Source: DASRRB01 sp036732755 (GTDB lineage: Bacteria; Planctomycetota; B15-G4; SIAN01). From it: DNA of 36,042 nt. How positions within the stretch are numbered: position 1 is the first letter of the stretch; each line of letters begins with the position of its first letter. The DNA is taken from contig DAINBU010000049.1 of the NCBI GenBank assembly GCA_036732755.1, positions 1-36,042 on the forward strand, given 5' to 3'. The notes beneath the pieces were generated by a model, which did not search any database, had not been told where the DNA came from, and was given only the letters and a program-made list of their open reading frames with translations. This document shows positions 30,422-36,042 of the stretch, in pieces. The position numbers were made by a program, and so were the translations under genes.

Positions 30422-31840
30422 ATGGCCGAGAAGAGCGTTCAGGTCGTCGTCGTCGGCGCCGGACCGGGCGGCTACGTCGCTGCAATACGCGCGGCCCAGC
30501 TCGGAAAGAAGGTGCTCGTCGTCGAGCGCGACCAGGTCGGCGGCGTCTGCCTCAACGTCGGCTGCATCCCGAGCAAGGCGTTGATCGCGGCCGGCGGCCT
30601 CAAGGAGAGGATCGAGCACGCCGGCAAGCTCGGGCTCAAGATCGCGGGGAAGGTCGAGGTCGACCTCGCGACGCTGGTCGGCTGGAAGGGCTCGATCGTG
30701 AAGCAGCTGACGGGCGGCGTGTCGTCGCTCTTCAAGCGCCACGGGATCGAGACGATCGCGGGCGACGCGAAGCTCGCCGGTCCGGGCCGGCTCGAGGTGA
30801 AGGGCAAGGACGGGACGACCGTTGTCCAGTACGGCGACGCGATCCTCGCCACCGGCTCGCGCCCGATCGAGATCCCCGGCTTCAAGTTCGACGAGAAGGA
30901 GGTCTGGTCGAGCACCGGCGCGCTCGCGCCGGCGCGCATCCCCAAGCGCCTCCTCGTGATCGGCGGCGGCTACATCGGGCTCGAGCTCGGCATCTTCTAT
31001 TCGAAGATCGGGAGCGCCGTGACGGTGGTCGAGATGCTGCCGTCGATCCTGCCCGGCACCGAGTCCGACTGCGCGCTGGTCGTCTCGAAGTCGCTGGCGA
31101 AGCGCGGCATCCAGGTGCGCACCAACGCCAAGGCGCTCGGTTACGAGCGCAAGGGCGGCGCGCTCGCCGTCACCGTCGAGAAGGACGGGCAGAAGGAGCT
31201 CTTCGAAGTCGACCAGATCCTCTCGACCGTCGGCCGCCGGCCGAACAGCGAGAACCTCGGCCTCGAGACGGTCGGGATCCAACCCGATCCGAAAGGCTTC
31301 ATCCGGGTCGATGGGCAGCGGCGGACGAGCGCCGCCCACGTCTACGCGATCGGCGACGTCGCCGGCCAGCCGATGCTCGCCCACAAGGCGAGCCGCGAGG
31401 GGCTCGTCGCGGCCGCGGCGATCGCCGGCGACAAGTCGGCCGCCTTCGACCCGGTCGGGATCCCGGCCGTGATCTTCACCGACCCGGAGGTCGCGTCGGT
31501 CGGCCTCACCGAGCCGCAGGCGGTCGAGAAGGGCTACACGCCGGTCACCGGCCGCTTCCCGTTCGCCGCGTCGGGGCGCGCGATGACGCGCGACGACACC
31601 GACGGCTTCGTCAAGGTGGTCGCCGACAAGAAGACCGACGTCGTGCTCGGCGTCCACATGGTCGGACCCGACGTGAGCGAGCTGATCGCGGAGGCGGGTC
31701 TCGCACTCGAGATGGGGGCGACCGTCGAGGACCTCGCCTCCACGATCCACGCCCACCCGACGCTGCCCGAGGTCGTCATGGAGGCGGCCGAGGCGGTGCA
31801 CGGCATGGCGGTGCACATCTTCCAGCCCAAGCGCGCCTGA
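30422..31840 (+). CDS. lpdA: Dihydrolipoyl dehydrogenase (E3)
   Basis: A 472-residue FAD enzyme that reoxidises dihydrolipoate with NAD+. The FAD-binding motif VVVGAGPGGYVAA is at residues 8-20, and the redox disulfide is C43/C48 (GGVCLNVGC). The NAD-binding motif is VIGGGYIGLELG, and AIGDVAGQPMLAHKA precedes the dimer interface. The C-terminal HAHPTLPEVVME gives the His-Glu pair of the partner active site. GAGGGAG lies just upstream of the ATG at 30422. It is the last gene of the lipA-dehydrogenase operon and would complete the complex with E1 and E2. Confidence 0.96.
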   Translation: MAEKSVQVVVVGAGPGGYVAAIRAAQLGKKVLVVERDQVGGVCLNVGCIPSKALIAAGGLKERIEHAGKLGLKIAGKVEVDLATLVGWKGSIVKQLTGGVSSLFKRHGIETIAGDAKLAGPGRLEVKGKDGTTVVQYGDAILATGSRPIEIPGFKFDEKEVWSSTGALAPARIPKRLLVIGGGYIGLELGIFYSKIGSAVTVVEMLPSILPGTESDCALVVSKSLAKRGIQVRTNAKALGYERKGGALAVTVEKDGQKELFEVDQILSTVGRRPNSENLGLETVGIQPDPKGFIRVDGQRRTSAAHVYAIGDVAGQPMLAHKASREGLVAAAAIAGDKSAAFDPVGIPAVIFTDPEVASVGLTEPQAVEKGYTPVTGRFPFAASGRAMTRDDTDGFVKVVADKKTDVVLGVHMVGPDVSELIAEAGLALEMGATVEDLASTIHAHPTLPEVVMEAAEAVHGMAVHIFQPKRA

Positions 31841-31939
31841 TCCGGGCCGCAGCGCGCCGGAACCGGCCGCGCCGCCGCGCGGTAGATTGCTCGCCCGCGT
31901 CCGTCGCCGCTCCCGACGCGACGCCGTCAGGAGGTCATC

Positions 31940-34327
31940 GTGCGTCCCATCGTCGCGCGTCCCGTCGTCGCGCTGACCGCCGTCGCGCTGGCCGCCGTCG
32001 CGTCCGTCCTTCCGCTCGCCGCCGGACAGTCGGCGCCGCCGTCGGCGCAGCTGTCGGCACCGCCGACCGCTCCCACGCTCGAACAGCGGCTCGCGCGCCT
32101 GTGCGACGACGTCGAGCAGCTGCGGGCGCAGCTCAAGATCAGCGGCCTCTCGCTCGCGGTCGTGAAAGACGACCAGGTCGTCCTCGCGCGCGGCTTCGGC
32201 CTGCGCGACCGCGAGAAGAACCTGCCTTGCGACGAGAACACGCTCTACGGCGTCGGCAGCACCACCAAGGCGTTCACGTCGATGCTGGTCGCGATGCTGG
32301 CCGACGAGGGGAAGCTCTCGTTCCGCGAGCGGCCGGCCGCGTACCTGCCGTGGTTCAAGTTCAAGGACCCCGACGCCGACGCGCACGCGACGCTGTGCGA
32401 CCTGATGGCGCACCGCACCGGGCTCACGCGCACCGACATCGCGTGGATCGGCGCGCCGGCGACGCGCGAGCAGCTGCTGCGCAACATCGCCGTCACCGAG
32501 CCCAACGCGGGCTTCTGGGCCCCGGAGCCGAAGAAGGCCGCGCCGCGCTGGCAGTACAACAACGCGATGTTCCTCTGCGCGGGCGAGTGCGCCGCCGCCG
32601 TCGCCGGCAAGAGCTGGGACGCGCTGATCCAGACGCGCATCTTCGACCCGCTCGGCATGAAGCGCAGCGGCACGACCTCCGCGTTCGCGCGCGCCGACGC
32701 GAACCTCTCGAAGGGCTACGACTGGGACGAGAAGAAGAACGACTTCGAGCTCACGCCCTTCATCACCGTCGACAACATGGCGCCCGCGGGTTCGATCGTC
32801 TCGACCGTCTCCGACATGGCGCGCTGGGTCCGCTTCCTCCTCGCGCGCGGCACCTTCGAGGGGACGCGGCTGGTCCGGGAGAGCGAGTTCGACGAGCTGT
32901 GGCGCGACGACGACGACCTCGTCCCGAACTACGGCCAGGGCTGGTTCCTCCATCCCGGCGACGCCGAGATCGCGGCGGAGAAGGCGGCGAAGTCCAAGGA
33001 CCCGAAGCACCAGGGGATGGCGGCCGACACGCAGAGCTGGCGCGATCCCGCCGGCAAGCGCCATCTCGTGGTCGAGCACGGCGGCAACGTGCCGGGCTTC
33101 TCCGCCGTGGTCGCCCTGCTGCCCGAGTACCACCTCGGGCTCGTCATGCTCTCCAACGTGAGCGTGTCGCAGCTCCAGGCCTCGATCCTCGACCTGGTCT
33201 GGAACGCCGTGCTCGGACCGTGGAAGGAGCGGCGCAAGATCGAGGAGGGGGCGGCGCTCGCCGAGGACGCGACGAAGGCGTGGCTCGGCGTCTACTCGGA
33301 GGGGCGCATCGGCGTCCCGCCGCGCGCGCTGCAGCGCGTCGGCGAGCGCCTCGTGCTGGTCGTCCCGCCCGCGCTCGGCCAGGTCGCGACGGCGAACTAC
33401 ACGCTCTCGTGGCCGGCGGCCGACGGCCGCTTCTGGCTGCGCGAGGAGACCGACGCCTGGCTGACGATCGACCGCGACGACAAGGGGAACGTGCAGTCGC
33501 TCACGCTGACGCGCAACGGCGACGCGTTCCGCATGACGCCGCTGCCGCCGCCTGCGCCGCCGACCCCGCCCGACCAGTCCGTGGAGGAGCTCGAGGCGGC
33601 GCGCCTCGCCGCGCTCGGCGCCGCGAACGGGGAGGCGGTGAAGACGATCCGCCTCACCGGGACGATGCGCTTCCCGCAGGCGGGCACGACCGGAAGCTAC
33701 GTCCTCGTCGCGCAGGGCGCCGACCGGCTGCGCATCGATTACGACGTCGGCCCGTTCGGCCGCTCGACCACCGTCGTGGACGGCCGCCGCGGCTGGTCGG
33801 ACGACCATTTCCGGGGCTTCCAGACGCTGAAGCCCGGCGAGTGCGCCGAGCTGCTGCTGCGCAACCCGTTCGTCGAGTCGGGGAGCTGGCAGGACCATTC
33901 GGAGGAGTGCGAGGTCGTCGGGATCGTGAGGGCGTCGGCGCTCGGCCTGCCGCTGCTCGCCGCGGCGCCGCCGTCGCTGGCGGGCCTCGTCGGCGGACCG
34001 GCGCAGGCGCCGGCTCCCCACGAGCACTGGCGCGTGAAGCCGGAAGGCGGCGAGGCGATCGACCTCTACGTCGCGCCGTCCACGCACCTGCCGACGCACG
34101 TCGAGGGCAAGGGCGCCTTCCCCGGCATCCCGAACTCGCTGCCGTTCGCGCGCGTGACGCTGAAGGACGTCGGCAACGGCTGGAAGGTCGTCCTCGATCG
34201 CATGGCGAGCGAGCCGAACGTCGGCGACCTCGTACTTCACATCGACCGCGCCGAGCTCGACGTCGAGCTGCCGGCCGGCACGTTCGCGATCAGGACGGCG
34301 GGCGCGGACGCGAAGGCGGGCTCGTGA
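31940..34327 (+). CDS. Exported serine hydrolase (beta-lactamase class C/PBP4-like) with C-terminal LolA-like module
   Basis: A 795-residue exported protein with a signal peptide at about residues 1-29 (VVALTAVALAAVASVLPLAAG). Residues 50-420 form the class C beta-lactamase/D,D-peptidase fold: S107-T-T-K110, Y206-N-N208 and H380-G-G382. The catalytic set is complete, but Lys-Thr-Gly is replaced by HGG, as in esterase EstB and many PF00144 peptidases, so it need not be a beta-lactamase. Residues about 430-520 look like a DUF3471-type lobe. Residues about 565-790 resemble a LolA-like half-barrel (MRFPQAGTTGSYVLVAQGAD). GTG at 31940 has AGGAGG five bases upstream. A weak -10-like TAGATT is at 31883. 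The 3' end overlaps rlmN by 38 bases. Confidence 0.8.
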   Translation: MRPIVARPVVALTAVALAAVASVLPLAAGQSAPPSAQLSAPPTAPTLEQRLARLCDDVEQLRAQLKISGLSLAVVKDDQVVLARGFGLRDREKNLPCDENTLYGVGSTTKAFTSMLVAMLADEGKLSFRERPAAYLPWFKFKDPDADAHATLCDLMAHRTGLTRTDIAWIGAPATREQLLRNIAVTEPNAGFWAPEPKKAAPRWQYNNAMFLCAGECAAAVAGKSWDALIQTRIFDPLGMKRSGTTSAFARADANLSKGYDWDEKKNDFELTPFITVDNMAPAGSIVSTVSDMARWVRFLLARGTFEGTRLVRESEFDELWRDDDDLVPNYGQGWFLHPGDAEIAAEKAAKSKDPKHQGMAADTQSWRDPAGKRHLVVEHGGNVPGFSAVVALLPEYHLGLVMLSNVSVSQLQASILDLVWNAVLGPWKERRKIEEGAALAEDATKAWLGVYSEGRIGVPPRALQRVGERLVLVVPPALGQVATANYTLSWPAADGRFWLREETDAWLTIDRDDKGNVQSLTLTRNGDAFRMTPLPPPAPPTPPDQSVEELEAARLAALGAANGEAVKTIRLTGTMRFPQAGTTGSYVLVAQGADRLRIDYDVGPFGRSTTVVDGRRGWSDDHFRGFQTLKPGECAELLLRNPFVESGSWQDHSEECEVVGIVRASALGLPLLAAAPPSLAGLVGGPAQAPAPHEHWRVKPEGGEAIDLYVAPSTHLPTHVEGKGAFPGIPNSLPFARVTLKDVGNGWKVVLDRMASEPNVGDLVLHIDRAELDVELPAGTFAIRTAGADAKAGS

Positions 34328-35423
34328 CGCGTGGCGGCTCCGCGGCGCGGGCGCCCTCGAGCCCGCGCCGCAGCTGACCGCACGCCGCGGCCGCCGCGTC
34401 GCCCAGCGTGCGCCGCCGCGTCGCCACCAGGCCGAGCTCGCGCGCGCGGCGTACGAGCGCGACGACGCGCGCCTCGTCCGGAGGCGCGAAGTCCATCCCC
34501 TCGACGCGGTTCCACGGGATGAAGTTGACGTAGCTCGGGAAGCCGCCGACGAGCCGCGCGAGCTCGTCGACCGCGGCGAGATCGTCGTTCACGCCGGCCA
34601 GCACGACGTACTCGAACTGCACGCGGCCGCGGGTCGCCTCCGCCCACGCGCGCGCCGCCGCGACGACGTCGCGCACCGGCACGCCCTTCATCATCGGCAC
34701 CAGCCGTTCGCGCAGGTCGTCGCCCACCGCGTGCAGCGAGATCGCGAGTCCGAAGCGCCGTCCGCTCGCCGCGAGGCGCCGCACCCGTTCCGGGAAGCCG
34801 ACGCTCGAGATCACGAGCCGCGTGGGGGCGAGCCCCATCTCCGCGACCACCACGTCGAGCGCAGCGACGACGTTCTCGAAGTTGAGGAGCGGCTCGCCGA
34901 TCCCCATCACCACGGCGCGGCGCACGTCGGCGACGGCGCGCGCGTGGGCGAACTGCTCGACGATCTCGTGCGCAGCGAGGTTGCGCACCAGTCCGCCGAC
35001 GCCGCTCGCGCAGAAGGGGCAGCCGACCGGGCAGCCGACCTGGCTCGAGACGCAGACCGAGTGGAGCCCCTTCTCGGCGGGCAGCACCACGCACTCGACG
35101 GTGCGTCCGTCCGCGAGGCGCAACCCGAGCTTCTGCGAACCGTCGCCCGCCGGAGCGCTCGCCACGGGGTGCGAGCTCGACGCGACGAGGCCGGCGGCGC
35201 GCATCCGCGCGAGGAGCCCCGCCGGCAGCGCGACGCCCGTCTCGAGCGCCTCCCCGAGCTCGCGCGCGCCGCGCCGCAGCGCCGCTCGGCGCAGCGCGCG
35301 CACGTGGACCGCGCGTCCGCCCAGCTCCGCGACGCGCGCCTCGGCCTCCGCGAGCGTGAGGGCGAACAGCGGCGTCGTGGCGGCGGCGGCGGTCGCGGCA
35401 GATGAAGAGTCGCGGTCGTTCAT
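34290..35423 (-). CDS. rlmN: 23S rRNA (and tRNA) adenine-C2 methyltransferase, RlmN-like radical SAM enzyme
   Basis: A 377-residue enzyme that methylates C2 of an adenosine in 23S rRNA and some tRNAs. The radical-SAM cluster ligands are C131, C135 and C138 (GCPVGCPFC). C124 in SVCVSSQVGC sits just before, and C348 in AAACGQL matches the Cys that forms the methyl-bearing thioether adduct. GIGEPLLNFENV and NFIPWN are typical. The N-terminal helical domain (about 20-85) is more divergent than usual and Ala/Arg-rich. ATG at 35423 is chosen as the only good start. Cfr-type C8 methylation cannot be excluded by eye, but the chromosomal setting favours RlmN. It is convergent with the serine hydrolase gene and shares 38 bases with it. 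Confidence 0.88.
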   Translation of the reverse strand: MNDRDSSSAATAAAATTPLFALTLAEAEARVAELGGRAVHVRALRRAALRRGARELGEALETGVALPAGLLARMRAAGLVASSSHPVASAPAGDGSQKLGLRLADGRTVECVVLPAEKGLHSVCVSSQVGCPVGCPFCASGVGGLVRNLAAHEIVEQFAHARAVADVRRAVVMGIGEPLLNFENVVAALDVVVAEMGLAPTRLVISSVGFPERVRRLAASGRRFGLAISLHAVGDDLRERLVPMMKGVPVRDVVAAARAWAEATRGRVQFEYVVLAGVNDDLAAVDELARLVGGFPSYVNFIPWNRVEGMDFAPPDEARVVALVRRARELGLVATRRRTLGDAAAAACGQLRRGLEGARAAEPPRVTSPPSRPRPPS

Positions 35424-35476
35424 CGTCGGTGCGGGATGCTCAGCGTCTCGGAGTGCGCCGCGCGCGGGCGCGGGAC

Positions 35477-35506
35477 TTGACGGCGGGTCGGGCGGGCGGC
35501 TCTACT
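35477..35506 (+). promoter_or_regulatory. Candidate promoter of the gene at 35588
   Basis: TTGACG (35477-35482) and TCTACT (35501-35506) are separated by 18 bases, with five and four matches to the consensus. The site lies in the 164-base gap between rlmN (minus) and the next plus-strand gene. Confidence 0.4.
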
Positions 35507-35587
35507 TCCGACGGTTTGCCCGCAACCGTGAATCGCCGGGCCAGAGTAACCGCTCCCTCAAAACTCCCCGATCGCCGAACCGCGACC

Positions 35588-36042
35588 ATGGACCGGACGA
35601 CTTCCGGGCGACACCGCGAGCTCGATCTCCTCTTCCTTCGTTGCGGACGCAGGTTCCGCGACTTCTTCTACGAGCTCGAGAGCGGCGACGCCTCGCTCCT
35701 GAGCGAGGACCCCTGGCACGGGCTCGACGACTTCCTCGCCGGCGCCGAGCCGGAGCACCGCGCCGCCTTCCGCAGCACGCTCGAGGAGATGATCCGGGAT
35801 GGCGACGCGGTCGAGCAGGCGCAGGCGCTCAACATCGTCGCGGCGTGCAAGGAGCCGTTCGACCTCTCCGTCGCGGTCGACCTCGAGCCGAAGCTGCGCG
35901 CCGACCTCGAGGCGCACCTCGCCTTGATCCTCGCCATCGGGCAGCGCCGCTTCGCCAAGGGGCGGCCGATCGTCGACCAGGCGGTGGCCGACGCCACGCA
36001 GCGCCACGCTGCATGCATCGCGCTCGCGCAGCTCGACCCACC
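35588..36042 (+). CDS. Uncharacterised helical protein, N-terminal part (runs off window)
   Basis: An ATG at 35588 opens a frame with strong G/C third-base bias that has no stop before the window ends, giving 151 codons. The product looks soluble and alpha-helical (RHRELDLLFLRCGRRF, EPEHRAAFRSTLEEMIRDG, LEAHLALILAIGQRRFAKG). No motif was recognised. No clear ribosome-binding site precedes the ATG; a GTG at 35528 is an in-frame alternative. The candidate promoter at 35477-35506 supports transcription in this direction. Confidence 0.6.
   Translation, partial: MDRTTSGRHRELDLLFLRCGRRFRDFFYELESGDASLLSEDPWHGLDDFLAGAEPEHRAAFRSTLEEMIRDGDAVEQAQALNIVAACKEPFDLSVAVDLEPKLRADLEAHLALILAIGQRRFAKGRPIVDQAVADATQRHAACIALAQLDP

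Noticed and set aside
28655..34240. A minus-strand open frame of 1861 codons opposite the E2, E1alpha, E3 and serine hydrolase genes
   Set aside because: Its product is Arg/Ala/Val-rich with no recognisable domain, and the opposite strand carries well-supported genes throughout. Long antisense frames are expected where the third codon base is almost always G or C.
31940..34327. A dedicated antibiotic-resistance beta-lactamase
   Set aside because: The fold and catalytic set are shared with many esterases and D,D-peptidases, the third motif is HGG, and the large C-terminal module is not typical of resistance enzymes.
29320..34377. A plus-strand open frame of 1685 codons in another frame over the same genes
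   Set aside because: Low-complexity Arg/Ala product, no domains, and full overlap with recognised enzymes in the true frame.

Overview
The window is chromosomal DNA from a very GC-rich bacterium (about 70% G+C by eye). Nearly every codon ends in G or C, many starts are GTG or TTG, and genes often overlap by four bases (ATGA or GTGA). Large exported proteins with carboxypeptidase-regulatory, HEAT, LolA-like and thioredoxin-like modules, plus a branched-chain-type 2-oxoacid dehydrogenase and a ThyX-type thymidylate synthase, fit an uncultured soil or aquatic lineage such as Planctomycetota. That placement is inference; there is no rRNA or other decisive marker here. No phage, IS transposase or CRISPR array was seen, so this is mostly core metabolism and housekeeping.

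Layout. 1-2676: end of a YCII-like gene, then on the minus strand a ferritin-like protein and an exported beta-sandwich repeat protein. 2811-6411 (minus): a tightly overlapping 3-hydroxyacyl-CoA dehydrogenase, NCS2-like permease and CorA set. 6458-8934 (plus): a promoter, an exported HEAT-repeat protein with an embedded receiver-like domain, and tRNA-Thr(CGT). 9037-11945 (plus): enoyl-CoA hydratase overlapping a KimA-like potassium transporter. 11946-12701: a 756-base gene-free gap with a REP-like inverted repeat. 12702-13463 (minus): an unassigned protein. 13645-15914 (plus): RNase HI and a double-domain ThyX. 15957-17126 (minus): an exported LolA-like/thioredoxin-like protein. 17214-20444 (plus): pabB, pabA, a MobA-like nucleotidyltransferase and arfB. 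20467-22940 (minus): ygfZ and an unassigned two-gene membrane set. 23047-24153 (minus): a sigma-70 family factor with a disturbed N-terminus. 24463-31840 (plus): lipA followed by E1alpha, E1beta, E2, a second E1alpha and E3. 31940-34327 (plus): an exported serine hydrolase. 34290-35423 (minus): rlmN. 35588 to the end (plus): an incomplete unassigned gene.

How the genes fit together. LipA makes the lipoyl group carried by the E2 of the dehydrogenase complex just downstream, and E3 reoxidises it; the products would be acyl-CoAs. The enoyl-CoA hydratase and 3-hydroxyacyl-CoA dehydrogenase elsewhere in the window could act later in acyl-CoA breakdown. PabB/PabA feed folate synthesis, ThyX uses methylene-tetrahydrofolate and YgfZ is a folate-binding protein, giving 14.3-21.5 kb a folate theme. 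RNase HI, ArfB, RlmN and tRNA-Thr are nucleic-acid and translation housekeeping.

The most unusual points are: two E1alpha paralogues around one E1beta/E2 pair; a ThyX whose signature motif is divided between two domains; a receiver-like domain without its phosphorylation residues inside an exported HEAT protein; a sigma factor whose coding signal runs upstream through an in-frame TAA at an A7 tract; a REP-like inverted repeat; and a recurring TAnnATCCCCCG promoter-like signature.
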